Source of the DNA: an uncultured Bacteroidota bacterium
GTDB lineage: Bacteria; Bacteroidota; Bacteroidia; Flavobacteriales; Flavobacteriaceae
Assembly: GCA_902525795.1 (NCBI GenBank)
Contig: CABZIT010000011.1
Coordinates: forward strand, 1-32,668
Direction: 5' to 3'
DNA: 32,668 nt
Numbering within the stretch: position 1 is the stretch's first letter; every line of letters starts with the position of its first letter. Shown piece by piece: positions 8,943 to 17,727 of the stretch. Position numbers and translations under genes: made by a program. Below the pieces are notes generated by a model, which was given only the letters and a program-made list of their open reading frames with translations, ran no database searches and had not been told where the DNA came from.

Positions 8943-10280
8943 TTAACCTATTTCTTTTTTCATTAAATCTAATCCTTGTCTAATTATTGATTGATGGGGT
9001 TGTTTAGAAACACAGATAAATTCTGTTAAAGCAAAATCATCTGGTGATACTTCATACATTCCTAATGCTTCCATTTCATCAAGGTCTTTATACATACAAG
9101 CCTTTAAAATTTGCATGGGAAATATATCTAAAGGAAATACCTCCTCGAAGGAACCCGTAACTACAAAAGCACGATGTTCTCCATTTGTATTTGTATTTAG
9201 ATTGTACTTTTTATATGGAAAAAGCCACGAAAAAGTAAATGCTCTTGAAACGGAAAACTTATTAAACATAGGTTTTGCCCACCCAAATAAATCATAATCA
9301 TCTCCTTCAGGGATAGCTGTGATTTCATTACTGTAAAATCTTAAATGGCCCTTCACACCGACTTTGGTTCCAGTCAATACATTTCCCGAAATTATTCTTG
9401 AATTAGTTTGATTTAAATCGAGCAATTTTTCAATAGAACATCCAATTCTAGATTTAACATAGCAAGTTTCATTAAAAGATGAACCCGTCAATGCAATAAT
9501 TCTGTTAGCTACAAACCTTTTTGTGGAAATAGCGTTCCCAATAATAGCTAAATCTGGTAAATTTAAAGTCCATATAACATCTCCTTTATTTATAGGAGTT
9601 AATTTGTTAATTACAGTACTTAAATTTCCTGATGGGTGCGGCCCTGAAACATTAATGTGCGATACCCCTTTTAGATCTTTAAATAAATTACTATTTCCCT
9701 TCTTTAATGTTAAAAAAGTTTTACCATTAGTTAGTAAAGTTATATGATCAATTGCAGTTTGAATATTTTCTAATTGATCTTTCAAACTAAATTCAAAGTC
9801 AGCTGCAAGCGGAGAGGAATCAAAACCAGAAATGTAAATATGATTCGGCAAAATATCTGGATTAGCAATAATATCATAGGGTCTCTGCTTAATGAATGGC
9901 ATTAGACCTGAGCTGGCTAAAAAGTTAATAATATCATATGGTTTTTTTGAATTAATAGATGATAATTTTTTGTAGGTTTCCTTTTCATCAGAAACTATCT
10001 TAATCTCTAATAGAACTCTTCTGTCTCCTCTAATAATTTCCTCTACTCGTCCAGAAACAGGAGAACAAAACTTAACTTTTTCAGAATTTTTATCATAAAA
10101 CAAGATATCACCTGCTTTGACAATATCATTTTCTTTTACAATCAACTTAGCAAAAACCCCATGAAAATCAGAGGGATATATTGAGAAACTTTTTGAAAGT
10201 TTAGGTGTTAAAATCTTGTGCGCAGACTGCCCTACCAAACTTAAATTTAAACCCTTTTTTACAACTATGTCTGCAAACAT
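8943..10280 (-). CDS. nqrA: Na+-translocating NADH:quinone reductase subunit A
   Basis: Peripheral cytoplasmic subunit of Na+-NQR, first gene of the operon, with a role in quinone interaction. The N-terminus VVKKGLNLSLVG is the family signature. Other recognisable parts are the barrel-sandwich segment ending FCSPVSGRVEEI, the NVSGPHPSGNLST motif, and GNVLTGTKVG. The frame is open upstream to a TTG at 10319, but the ATG at 10280 is preferred because the family signature follows it at once and the TTG lies at the predicted promoter -7 box. This gives 445 residues. No Shine-Dalgarno sequence is seen. Confidence 0.96.
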   Translation of the reverse strand: MFADIVVKKGLNLSLVGQSAHKILTPKLSKSFSIYPSDFHGVFAKLIVKENDIVKAGDILFYDKNSEKVKFCSPVSGRVEEIIRGDRRVLLEIKIVSDEKETYKKLSSINSKKPYDIINFLASSGLMPFIKQRPYDIIANPDILPNHIYISGFDSSPLAADFEFSLKDQLENIQTAIDHITLLTNGKTFLTLKKGNSNLFKDLKGVSHINVSGPHPSGNLSTVINKLTPINKGDVIWTLNLPDLAIIGNAISTKRFVANRIIALTGSSFNETCYVKSRIGCSIEKLLDLNQTNSRIISGNVLTGTKVGVKGHLRFYSNEITAIPEGDDYDLFGWAKPMFNKFSVSRAFTFSWLFPYKKYNLNTNTNGEHRAFVVTGSFEEVFPLDIFPMQILKACMYKDLDEMEALGMYEVSPDDFALTEFICVSKQPHQSIIRQGLDLMKKEIG

Positions 10281-10316
10281 TAAACTAACAATATTTTGTT
10301 CTAAATTTTGTTTCTG

Positions 10317-10347
10317 CAAAAATAAACCAATATTGAGGATCTTACAA
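10317..10347 (-). promoter_or_regulatory. Promoter of the nqr operon (TTG-N20-TATTTTTG)
   Basis: Reading the minus strand, a TTG (10347-10345) is followed after 20 bases by TATTTTTG (10324-10317). This matches the Bacteroidetes -33 TTG / -7 TAnnTTTG pattern with normal spacing and is the best promoter in the window. Transcription would start near 10311, leaving a leader of about 30 bases before the nqrA ATG at 10280. This supports the ATG over the upstream TTG codon at 10319, which would lie outside the transcript. Confidence 0.6.
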
Positions 10348-10387
10348 TAATTTTTTAATTATTTTTAGTTGATTTTTTTACGAAAAA

Positions 10388-11641
10388 ATGAAAAAAATAA
10401 GTTTAATTTTTAAAATTATATTTTTTAGCTGTTTTAGCTGTTTTGGTCAGGAAACTGATGCTGAGAAAATCAAGTCTATTGCATTTGAAAAATTTAATGA
10501 AAAAAAACAAAGCAACTTTTATGTTGGAGAATTATTTCAAAGTTTTTCAATCACTTTTGATGTGTTAAATGGATATGAAAGTGACATATACTATACTGTT
10601 GATCATTGCAATTATGATTGGAGTAAATCCAAACTTTTAAAATCGGAGTATTTACAGGGATTTGACGATATAAAAATTGATACTTATTACAGCAGTTTTA
10701 ACACCTATCAAATATATACGCACTACAAACTGAATATTCCAAATAATAACTTGAGAATTACTAAATCGGGAAATTATGTAATCAGATTTTTTGATGAATT
10801 TGGTCAAGAGTTATTTCAAAGAAAATTTATTCTATTTGAAAATTTATCTTCAGTGGGAATTGAAATCAAAAGGTCAAGAGATTTAGAATTTATTAATGAG
10901 AAACAAATTGTGAATTTTGAGATAAATCCACGTTCATCCTATTTTAACAGACCGGAAAAAAATGTTAAAGTTTTAATCTTTAAAAATGACAATTTAAAAG
11001 ATTCTATAATGGGATTAAAACCTATGTATAATAAGGGGAAAAATTTGGTATACAAGTATGATAAAGAATCGAGCTTTTGGGCTGGTAATGAATACCTTTA
11101 TTTTGATAATAAAAATATTAGAATTACAAGTGTAAGAATTAGATCTTATGATTTAGCAGACATCTATTCTAATTTCCTATACACTGATATTTCAAGGATT
11201 GGAAAAAAATATACATACAATCCAGACATTAATGGCAATTTTGTAATCAACAATATTAGTTCCAATGAAGACTATATAGAAGCCGATTATGTTAATATAT
11301 ATTTTAGCCTAAATCCAAATAATAAATTTTCTAACAGCGCAATGGAGGTTTATGTAGTTGGGAGTTTCAATGACTATGAATTGAACAATGAAAATAAAAT
11401 GACATTTGATAATTTGAGAAACAAGTTTCAGCTAAAATTAAAACTAAAACAAGGTTTTTATAATTACAAATACATAGTTGCTGATAAATCTAAAAAAATT
11501 ATAAAAAATTTAAATGTAGGAGGAAATTTTGATGAAACTGAAAACAAATATTCAGTTGTGGTTTATTACAGAGAAAACGGGGGTAGATATGATAAGGTCG
11601 TTGGCTACTCTAACACTTCTTCAGAATTCATTACCAACTGA
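10388..11641 (+). CDS. Type IX secretion system Plug protein (DUF5103 family)
   Basis: The first about 21 residues (MKKISLIFKIIFFSCFSCFG) form a signal peptide. The mature part matches the DUF5103 pattern: paired beta-sandwich domains with VDHCNYDWSKS, SEYLQGFDD, NYVIRFFDE, and a second half with INPRSSYFNRPEKNVKV. It ends in a segment like a carbohydrate-binding or early-set domain (VYVVGSFNDYEL, LKQGFYNYKYIV). The DUF5103 protein of Flavobacterium johnsoniae was described as the Plug that closes the periplasmic side of the SprA translocon when idle; the role here is inferred from family. It is divergent from nqrA and 24 bases upstream of apaG, an order I recall from other Flavobacteriia. 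Confidence 0.88.
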   Translation: MKKISLIFKIIFFSCFSCFGQETDAEKIKSIAFEKFNEKKQSNFYVGELFQSFSITFDVLNGYESDIYYTVDHCNYDWSKSKLLKSEYLQGFDDIKIDTYYSSFNTYQIYTHYKLNIPNNNLRITKSGNYVIRFFDEFGQELFQRKFILFENLSSVGIEIKRSRDLEFINEKQIVNFEINPRSSYFNRPEKNVKVLIFKNDNLKDSIMGLKPMYNKGKNLVYKYDKESSFWAGNEYLYFDNKNIRITSVRIRSYDLADIYSNFLYTDISRIGKKYTYNPDINGNFVINNISSNEDYIEADYVNIYFSLNPNNKFSNSAMEVYVVGSFNDYELNNENKMTFDNLRNKFQLKLKLKQGFYNYKYIVADKSKKIIKNLNVGGNFDETENKYSVVVYYRENGGRYDKVVGYSNTSSEFITN

Positions 11642-11665
11642 AAAAATTATATTATTTTTACATTG

Positions 11666-12052
11666 ATGGTAACTAAAGTAACAAATGGTATAAAAATTTC
11701 CGTAAAATCTAATTTTACTGGTTCTTTTTATGAGAAAGCTAATTTGAAATATTGCTTTGAATACATTGTTGAAATTGAAAACAATAGCAATGAAGTAGTT
11801 CACTTAGACAGACGGCAATGGTATATTTATGATTCTTTAAATAACATTGAATCTGTTTATGGTGAAGGGGTTGTAGGTGAAAAGCCGATATTAAGTCCTG
11901 GAAATGTTTATAAATATAAATCCAGCTGTTTGCTTTTATCTCCTTTTGGAGCTATGTCTGGCTACTATGAGATGATCGATTTTAAAACAAATAAGCTCTT
12001 AAAGATTATTATACCATCTTTCAAATTAAACGCGCCATTCGCGTCCAATTAA
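11666..12052 (+). CDS. apaG: ApaG family protein (DUF525)
   Basis: A 128-residue single-domain protein with the ApaG immunoglobulin-like fold. Family motifs are LDRRQWYIYDS, GEGVVGEKPILSPG and FGAMSGYYEM, with a C-terminal IIIPSFKLNAP strand. The biochemical role is not settled; the name comes from a Salmonella locus linked to cobalt resistance and magnesium efflux, and related domains occur in eukaryotic F-box proteins. The ATG at 11666 is used rather than the TTG one codon earlier. It lies between the Plug gene and pruA in the same direction. Confidence 0.92.
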   Translation: MVTKVTNGIKISVKSNFTGSFYEKANLKYCFEYIVEIENNSNEVVHLDRRQWYIYDSLNNIESVYGEGVVGEKPILSPGNVYKYKSSCLLLSPFGAMSGYYEMIDFKTNKLLKIIIPSFKLNAPFASN

Positions 12053-12065
12053 TAAATTAAAAATT

Positions 12066-13697
12066 ATGAGTACAGGTTTTTTCAAAGTACCAAAAGCTAA
12101 AAATGAGCTAGTTAAAAGTTATGCTCCAAATTCACCAGAAAGAAAATTGGTATTAGAACAATATAAAAACATGTATAATTCTCACACTAAGGTCCCAATG
12201 TATATTGATGGAATAGATGTTCAAAGTAAAAATTCAAAACCAATCAACCCTCCTCATGATCACAAAAAAGTTGTTGGTGAGTATTACTTAGCTGAAAAAA
12301 AACATGTTAAGGACGCTATTGAAAGTTCTTTAAATGCGAAAGCAAAATGGGAATCTATGTCATGGGAAAACAGATCAGCAATTTTTTTAAGAGCTGCTGA
12401 ATTAATTGCAGGACCTTACAGACATATTATAAATGCGGCTACCATGATAGGTCAATCAAAAACAGTTCATCAAGCTGAAATTGATGCTGCATGTGAATTG
12501 ATTGACTTCTTAAGATTTAATGTTGAATACGTAACTCATATGTATCAAAATCAACCAGACAGCGATTCAGATGCATGGAATCGTATCGAGTACAGACCAC
12601 TTGAGGGTTTTGTATATGCGGTAACCCCATTTAATTTTACTGCAATTGCAGCAAATCTTCCTGCGTGTATGGCCATGCTAGGCAATGTAGTAGTTTGGAA
12701 ACCAAGTGACAGTCAAATATATTCTTCCAAAGTGATCATTGATATTTTTAAAGAAGCTGGTTTACCCGGTGGTGTAATTAATGCTGTTTTTGGGGATCCA
12801 GAAATGATTACTGAAATTGTGATGGATAATTCAAATTTTGCTGGAATTCATTTTACAGGATCAACAAGTATTTTTAAAACCTTTTGGAAAAAAATTGGAC
12901 TCAATATCGAAAAATACAAAACCTACCCAAAAATTGTTGGGGAGACAGGTGGTAAAGATTTTATTGTTGCTCACAAATCAGCGAACTATAAAGAGGTAGC
13001 TACAGCAATTATTAGGGGTGCTTTTGAATTTCAAGGGCAGAAATGTAGTGCTGCCTCCAGAGCATATATTTCAAAAACTATATGGAAAGATGTTGAGAAA
13101 TTCCTTCTTGAAGAGCTGAAAACAATCTCTATTGGGTCACCTGAAAATTTAGAGAATTTTGTTACGTCTGTAATTCATGAAGCTTCTTTTGATAAGATTG
13201 TCAATTATATCGAAAATGCTAAAAAAGATTCTAATTGTAAAATAATTGCTGGTGGTAATTCAGATAAGTCTATGGGATATTTTGTGGATCCTACAGTTAT
13301 TTTAACTAACGATCCAAAATATGTCACTATGAGAGAGGAAATATTTGGTCCTGTAATTACAATTTATCTATTCGATGATGACAAATTTGAAGAGACACTC
13401 TTGTTGGTGGATCAAACAAGTGAATATGCTTTGACCGGGGCAATTCTATCTAAGGATAGAAATATGATAGAAAAAGCAACAAAAATTTTAAAACATTCGG
13501 CTGGAAATTTTTATATAAATGATAAGCCCACAGGTGCTGTTGTTGGAAGACAACCTTTTGGTGGTGCTAGAGGATCAGGTACTAATGATAAAGCAGGGAG
13601 TATGTTAAACTTGTTGCGATGGGTTTCTCCAAGATTGATCAAAGAAACTTTTGTTACTCCAAAAGATTACAGATATCCTTTTTTAGATAAAAATTAA
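12066..13697 (+). CDS. pruA: L-glutamate gamma-semialdehyde dehydrogenase (1-pyrroline-5-carboxylate dehydrogenase)
   Basis: Oxidises glutamate semialdehyde to glutamate with NAD+, the second step of proline degradation. The 543 residues match the stand-alone, mitochondrial-like P5CDH form rather than bifunctional PutA. Catalytic residues are the general base Glu293 (VGETGGKDF) and the nucleophile Cys327 (FQGQKCSAASR), 34 residues apart as in this family. The NAD-binding motif is FTGSTSIFKTFW, and the C-terminal QPFGGARGSGTNDKAG is diagnostic. It follows apaG by 13 bases. No proline dehydrogenase gene is nearby. The stop overlaps the stop of the convergent lipoprotein gene by 4 bases. Confidence 0.96.
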   Translation: MSTGFFKVPKAKNELVKSYAPNSPERKLVLEQYKNMYNSHTKVPMYIDGIDVQSKNSKPINPPHDHKKVVGEYYLAEKKHVKDAIESSLNAKAKWESMSWENRSAIFLRAAELIAGPYRHIINAATMIGQSKTVHQAEIDAACELIDFLRFNVEYVTHMYQNQPDSDSDAWNRIEYRPLEGFVYAVTPFNFTAIAANLPACMAMLGNVVVWKPSDSQIYSSKVIIDIFKEAGLPGGVINAVFGDPEMITEIVMDNSNFAGIHFTGSTSIFKTFWKKIGLNIEKYKTYPKIVGETGGKDFIVAHKSANYKEVATAIIRGAFEFQGQKCSAASRAYISKTIWKDVEKFLLEELKTISIGSPENLENFVTSVIHEASFDKIVNYIENAKKDSNCKIIAGGNSDKSMGYFVDPTVILTNDPKYVTMREEIFGPVITIYLFDDDKFEETLLLVDQTSEYALTGAILSKDRNMIEKATKILKHSAGNFYINDKPTGAVVGRQPFGGARGSGTNDKAGSMLNLLRWVSPRLIKETFVTPKDYRYPFLDKN

Positions 13698-14734
13698 TTA
13701 AAGTCCTGAAATTCCCCAACAGAAACATATTGGGAGTTAATTGTTAAATTTTCAGAATCAGTGATAAATGCAACAATCCTAAGATTTTCACTTTGGAAAT
13801 TATTAGTAGATAAATTAATATTGTAAAAATTAATTATATCTTCATAGGGTTCAATATTTCCTAACTGATCACCTAAAACATTTGTGAAAGTGTGCCTAAG
13901 TACATCATTATGCTCATAATCTATAATTGGATTTCCCTGATTGTAAAAGTAGCTAGTTTCATCAAAATTTAAATAATTGCTTTGATCAGCAATTAGTCCA
14001 TCTTCTAAAAGATATACAACTAATTTGTGATTGTTCAGTGCATTACGTGAAACAAATCTTACTTTAATTTGTAAAATCTCATTTTCAATATCGCTTTCAA
14101 TTGAAATAGCAATATCATTTTCATGATTTAAATAACTGTCTAATTCATTCAGTTCATAAGGATCAAACCATTCAATCGCTCTATTAATTCTTGCCTCTGG
14201 TAATCCAAATGGCCCAAGACCATTGATCAATTCCTCTTCTTGACTGATTGCAAATTGATCATTTTGATGGGTTGCAACAACAGTGATTTTATTTGGGTAC
14301 ATTTCTAGGGCTTGCTGAATTGCATATTTCACTGGTGGGCAATATCCACACCAGGTTCCCGTAAAATCTTCCAATAATAATTTAGTTTCAGGGTTAACCA
14401 CAGAATAGTTTTTGGATTCAGTTGAATAAAGTTGTCCATTGATAAAATACTCAGCATAAACACTATGATTTCCCTCTGCAGAATGAGTAATTAGATTATT
14501 TTCATTTTCTTCACCATCTATGTAAAAAATTGAAATATTGGTTAAATCTTCACCACTTTCATTAAAAACACTAAATGTAATTGGTTGATTCGTGATATAG
14601 GATGTTTCAACCTCCAAACCAGTAGAGACTTCCAATACAGGTAATAGATTGGAAAAATCTTCATTTTCACTACATCTTATTAGCAGCAGTAACGAAAACA
14701 GAAAAATAAATGTTTTAAAAAATAGTGATCTCAT
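13694..14734 (-). CDS. Omp28-like lipoprotein with thioredoxin-type CxxC
   Basis: 346 residues from the ATG at 14734. The N-terminus is a hydrophobic signal ending LLIRC, with Cys21 as the likely lipidated residue; Arg just before the Cys is unusual. The next residues (SENED) are acidic, as in Bacteroidetes lipoproteins exported to the cell surface. A beta-rich domain follows, then EDFTGTWCGYCPP (Cys129 and Cys132), the redox motif of Omp28-related proteins, then GLPEARINR, where the Pro is probably the thioredoxin cis-proline. The C-terminal 150 residues are beta-rich. The function of Omp28 proteins is not established; a thiol-redox or surface-binding role is inference. An ATG four codons upstream is less likely because it lies by the predicted -7 box. 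Confidence 0.8.
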   Translation of the reverse strand: MRSLFFKTFIFLFSLLLLIRCSENEDFSNLLPVLEVSTGLEVETSYITNQPITFSVFNESGEDLTNISIFYIDGEENENNLITHSAEGNHSVYAEYFINGQLYSTESKNYSVVNPETKLLLEDFTGTWCGYCPPVKYAIQQALEMYPNKITVVATHQNDQFAISQEEELINGLGPFGLPEARINRAIEWFDPYELNELDSYLNHENDIAISIESDIENEILQIKVRFVSRNALNNHKLVVYLLEDGLIADQSNYLNFDETSYFYNQGNPIIDYEHNDVLRHTFTNVLGDQLGNIEPYEDIINFYNINLSTNNFQSENLRIVAFITDSENLTINSQYVSVGEFQDFN

Positions 14735-14743
14735 GTGTGAATG

Positions 14744-14778
14744 CAAATTTACATATTTTGTTAGTTTATTCGCTACAA
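14744..14778 (-). promoter_or_regulatory. Promoter of the Omp28-like lipoprotein gene
   Basis: On the minus strand TAAATTTG (14751-14744) matches the TAnnTTTG -7 box, with a TTG (14778-14776) 24 bases upstream, slightly longer than usual spacing. The predicted start of transcription is only about 5 bases before the ATG at 14734, and the alternative ATG at 14746 would be outside the transcript. Confidence 0.4.
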
Positions 14779-14810
14779 CTAAAAAACAAACTATCTTAGC
14801 AAAAAAAAAG

Positions 14811-15296
14811 ATGAAAAAAATATTCTTTTTATTCTGCTTATTTTTTGCTATGTTCTCTTTTTCTCAAAAGCAAATACCTGATATTACCATTAGTGATTTT
14901 GAAGGTAATAATGAGAAAGTGCATAACTTATTATCTCATGATAAGTTAACCGTAATATCACTATGGGCTACTTGGTGTGTTCCTTGCATTAAGGAGCTTG
15001 ATGCAATTAATGATATTTATGATGATTGGAAGGAGGAAATCAATTTTGATTTTTTTGCAATAAGTGTTGATGATAGTAGGTCTCAAAAAAGAGCTAAAGC
15101 GCTCGCTAACGGAAAATCGTGGCCTTACCAAATATTTTTTGACAAAAACCAGGATTTTAAAAGAGCTCTCGGAACATCATATATTCCACAAACATTTATA
15201 ATTAAAAATAAAGAAATTGTTTATCAGCATACTGGCTATCAACCTGGAGACGAGGAATATTTATTTAATAAATTAAGAGAAAATGAAACAAATTAA
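14811..15296 (+). CDS. TlpA-like thioredoxin family protein, exported
   Basis: 161 residues. A signal peptide (MKKIFFLFCLFFAMFSFSQ) is followed by a short thioredoxin-like domain with LWATWCVPCIKEL (Cys56 and Cys59), FAISVDDS, and the cis-proline in SYIPQTFIIK. This is the TlpA/ResA pattern of periplasmic thiol:disulfide reductases. The frame stays open upstream, but the ATG at 14811 gives a clean signal peptide and the upstream part lies under the divergent lipoprotein gene. Its last 14 bases overlap the start of the DUF6029 gene, so the two are translationally coupled and probably work on the same envelope target. Confidence 0.88.
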   Translation: MKKIFFLFCLFFAMFSFSQKQIPDITISDFEGNNEKVHNLLSHDKLTVISLWATWCVPCIKELDAINDIYDDWKEEINFDFFAISVDDSRSQKRAKALANGKSWPYQIFFDKNQDFKRALGTSYIPQTFIIKNKEIVYQHTGYQPGDEEYLFNKLRENETN

Positions 15297-16926
15297 TCTT
15301 CTAATATTTATTCTATTTACTACTATTTTTACTGCTCAGGAAAATACATATGTGTCAGGGAGTTTTGATAGTAACAGTCAAATTTTACAAGATGACAGTG
15401 GGCTAAATTTTAATGCACCGAATGATAATTTTCGATCTAACAACTATTTCCAACTTGATTTTCAAAATGGTAAAATTTTATACGGTGTTCAATTCGAAAG
15501 CTACCTTCCTAGCGCTTTATTGGGCTACTCTGATGTATTTTCTGATAATAGTGAAATTGCTCAATATTATTTAAAATATCAAAATGAAAAAAATGAAATC
15601 ACAATTGGTTCTTTTTATGAACAATTTGGAAATGGACTAATTTTTCGCGCATGGGAAGATCGTCAATTGGGTATCAATAACTCAATAATGGGAGTTAATT
15701 ATAAGTATTACCCTTCTGATAATCTTGAGTTTTCAATTATCCATGGAAAACAAAGAGTCGGTTTTGATTTTTCCAATTCTGTAATTTCAGGACTTAACTC
15801 TGATTATAACCTAAATAAATTATTGAAGAGTGAGAAATTAGACATTTCAGTAGGTTTAGGTTTTGTTAACAGGTATCAAAATTTAGATGCCGGATTTAAT
15901 GAGCCAAAAAATGTTAGTGTATTAGGAGGTAGATTTAACATGTTTTATGAAAAATTTTATTTTAATCTAGAAGTTGCCAAAAAAAATAGTGATGTTCTAG
16001 CTAATGAAAATACTATTCTATCGCAGAGAAAATATGATGGAACTGCTTTGCAACTTGATGTAGGCTACTCCAGAAAAGGTCTAGGAATTAATACAAGTTT
16101 TAGAAGATTAGAAAATTTTAATTTTTACAGCGATAAACTTGCAGAAGGAAATATATATAATCAGCAAACCGTTAGTTTCACACCCGCCCTTACCAAACAA
16201 CAAGATTATCTTCTCACAAATATTTATGTATATAATGCACAACCTAGACTAACAATAAATAATCTAGAAAAAAGAGCTGGTGAGATTGGAGTTCAAAATG
16301 ATATTTTCTACACTTTTGATAAAGAAAGTCTACTTGGAAAATTTAAAACAAAACTTGCTTTAAATTTTTCTTATTGGGGTTCATTAAATACCACATTTAA
16401 CGAAGACCAATCGTACGAGACCAGTTTTGGGGGATCTAATGAGAGATATTATCGTGATTTTAATTTGGAAATAAAAAATAGATGGAACAGAAAAACTAGT
16501 TCAACAATCACTTTACTTAATTTGTCAATTGACAAGGGGGTATCACAAGGTGGGCCTGTTGGAGTACAAGGTTTTATTAATGCTAAAGTTGGGGTTGTAG
16601 AAATTAATAGGATCGACCAAAAAAACAGAAATAACAGATTTGTAGTTCAACATTTATGGACAAAGGAGGATAAAAAAAATTGGTTAGGATTTGTGTATGA
16701 GTTAGGCATTAGTAACAATATCAATTTATTTCTTTCTGATATATGGAATTATGGAAATGATAATGATATACACTATTACAATTTAGGAGGCAGTTTTTCC
16801 AAAGGCGCCACCAGAGTCGGTTTTAACTATGGAAGACAAAGAGGAGGTCTTATTTGCGTGGGTGGGGTATGTAGATTTGTACCTGAGAGTAACGGATTTA
16901 ATCTAAATCTATCGCACTCATTTTAA
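15283..16926 (+). CDS. DUF6029 family outer-membrane beta-barrel protein
   Basis: 547 residues beginning with a signal peptide (MKQINLLIFILFTTIFTAQ). The rest is a regular alternation of amphipathic strands and turns rich in Asn, Tyr and Phe, and the protein ends LSHSF with a C-terminal Phe, as outer-membrane barrels do. Conserved-looking segments are GSFYEQFGNGLIFRAWEDR, SIIHGKQRVGFDF, RAGEIGVQNDIFY and NFSYWGSLNT. I recognise this as the Bacteroidetes DUF6029 family, of unknown function. It overlaps the TlpA-like gene by 14 bases. Near the end, LICVGGVCRFVPES contains two cysteines that could form a disulfide, which fits the neighbour being a thiol-redox protein (inference). Confidence 0.75.
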   Translation: MKQINLLIFILFTTIFTAQENTYVSGSFDSNSQILQDDSGLNFNAPNDNFRSNNYFQLDFQNGKILYGVQFESYLPSALLGYSDVFSDNSEIAQYYLKYQNEKNEITIGSFYEQFGNGLIFRAWEDRQLGINNSIMGVNYKYYPSDNLEFSIIHGKQRVGFDFSNSVISGLNSDYNLNKLLKSEKLDISVGLGFVNRYQNLDAGFNEPKNVSVLGGRFNMFYEKFYFNLEVAKKNSDVLANENTILSQRKYDGTALQLDVGYSRKGLGINTSFRRLENFNFYSDKLAEGNIYNQQTVSFTPALTKQQDYLLTNIYVYNAQPRLTINNLEKRAGEIGVQNDIFYTFDKESLLGKFKTKLALNFSYWGSLNTTFNEDQSYETSFGGSNERYYRDFNLEIKNRWNRKTSSTITLLNLSIDKGVSQGGPVGVQGFINAKVGVVEINRIDQKNRNNRFVVQHLWTKEDKKNWLGFVYELGISNNINLFLSDIWNYGNDNDIHYYNLGGSFSKGATRVGFNYGRQRGGLICVGGVCRFVPESNGFNLNLSHSF

Positions 16927-17681
16927 TAAATACCTATTTTTTTAAATTCAGTATCACCATCATCGTTGTAAAATTTCATCACAATGATTTTATTTTCAAA
17001 TTTATCAACGTTTATCATATTCTCGCCAAAAAATAAATCACGACTAAAGAGTTTTTGACCTGTTAAGTTATATAGTTCTAATTTTAATTGCTCATCGCAA
17101 TTAATTTTAATTCTATTGTTTGAATAGGAATAACTAAAATCTAAAATATTTTCCGAGTTATTGCTTAATGTTGATGAATAGAAATAAGTAATAGAATAAT
17201 CTGTTTGCAACTCGGGAATACTCATTAGCTCATTGCCATCAATATCAGACATATAAAATCTAAAAGAGTATATAACGGGATTTTCACCATCACCAACATC
17301 AAAATTGTAAATATGATCTCCCGCAGAAATCTGTGTTTGACCGGGCTCAATAAAAACAACTGGTTGCCAATTTCCTATGGGATACGACTGACCTTCTAAA
17401 ACCCCAAAATAACACTCTCCAAAACAAAATTCAATCTGGCCTCCATCAGTTCCACTAACATTTGTAACTTCAGCTCTGACCATGATGACTTCTGAAGTAT
17501 TATTTCTTACAAGGAAATTTAATGATGCTTCTGGGTAAGTGGTAGAAGAGAATTCTAAAATTTCGTTATCATCGATTGTTAAACCATCACTGTCTTCCAA
17601 AGTGAAAGCATATTCATTTTGAGAATATGACAAAAGACAACAAAAAAATAATATTACAGGGAAGTATATCTTATTTTTCAT
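16923..17681 (-). CDS. Secreted protein with a degenerate T9SS sorting domain, family not recognised
   Basis: 252 residues. A signal peptide (about residues 1-20, ending LLSYSQ) precedes a beta-rich domain of about 140 residues. That domain contains a pair of close cysteines (IEFCFGECYFG) and segments such as VRNNTSEVIMVRAEV and YSFRFYMSD that suggest an immunoglobulin-like fold. The last about 70 residues have the outline of a type A sorting domain: LELYNLTGQKLFSRD, ENMINVDKFENKIIVMKF, then a basic KKIGIY end. The usual PNP motif at its start is missing. Export by the T9SS is inferred. I do not recognise a function. Its stop overlaps that of the DUF6029 gene by 4 bases. Confidence 0.7.
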   Translation of the reverse strand: MKNKIYFPVILFFCCLLSYSQNEYAFTLEDSDGLTIDDNEILEFSSTTYPEASLNFLVRNNTSEVIMVRAEVTNVSGTDGGQIEFCFGECYFGVLEGQSYPIGNWQPVVFIEPGQTQISAGDHIYNFDVGDGENPVIYSFRFYMSDIDGNELMSIPELQTDYSITYFYSSTLSNNSENILDFSYSYSNNRIKINCDEQLKLELYNLTGQKLFSRDLFFGENMINVDKFENKIIVMKFYNDDGDTEFKKIGIY

Positions 17682-17701
17682 TATTTTTACTTTGATTTAT
17701 A

Positions 17702-17709
17702 CAAAAATA
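17702..17709 (-). promoter_or_regulatory. -7 box (TATTTTTG) of the secreted-protein gene at 16923-17681
   Basis: On the minus strand TATTTTTG matches TAnnTTTG and lies 20 bases upstream of the ATG at 17681, in the 46-base divergent gap. No TTG is seen at the normal -33 distance. A partner box for the plus-strand gene is not clear; TTACTTTG at 17687-17694 is one mismatch away. Confidence 0.35.
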
Positions 17710-17727
17710 CCACTTAACATCAATAAT

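Noticed and set aside
10281-10319. Longer NqrA starting at a TTG at 10319
   Set aside because: The added residues are outside the family pattern and the codon overlaps the predicted -7 box.
13681-13700. TTAATTAA and nearby A/T runs at the pruA/lipoprotein junction as a terminator
   Set aside because: The pairing is short, has no G-C pairs and is expected by chance in such AT-rich sequence.
14649-14810. In-frame N-terminal extension of the TlpA-like gene by 54 codons
   Set aside because: It lies under the divergent lipoprotein gene and its promoter, and the ATG at 14811 gives a clean signal peptide.
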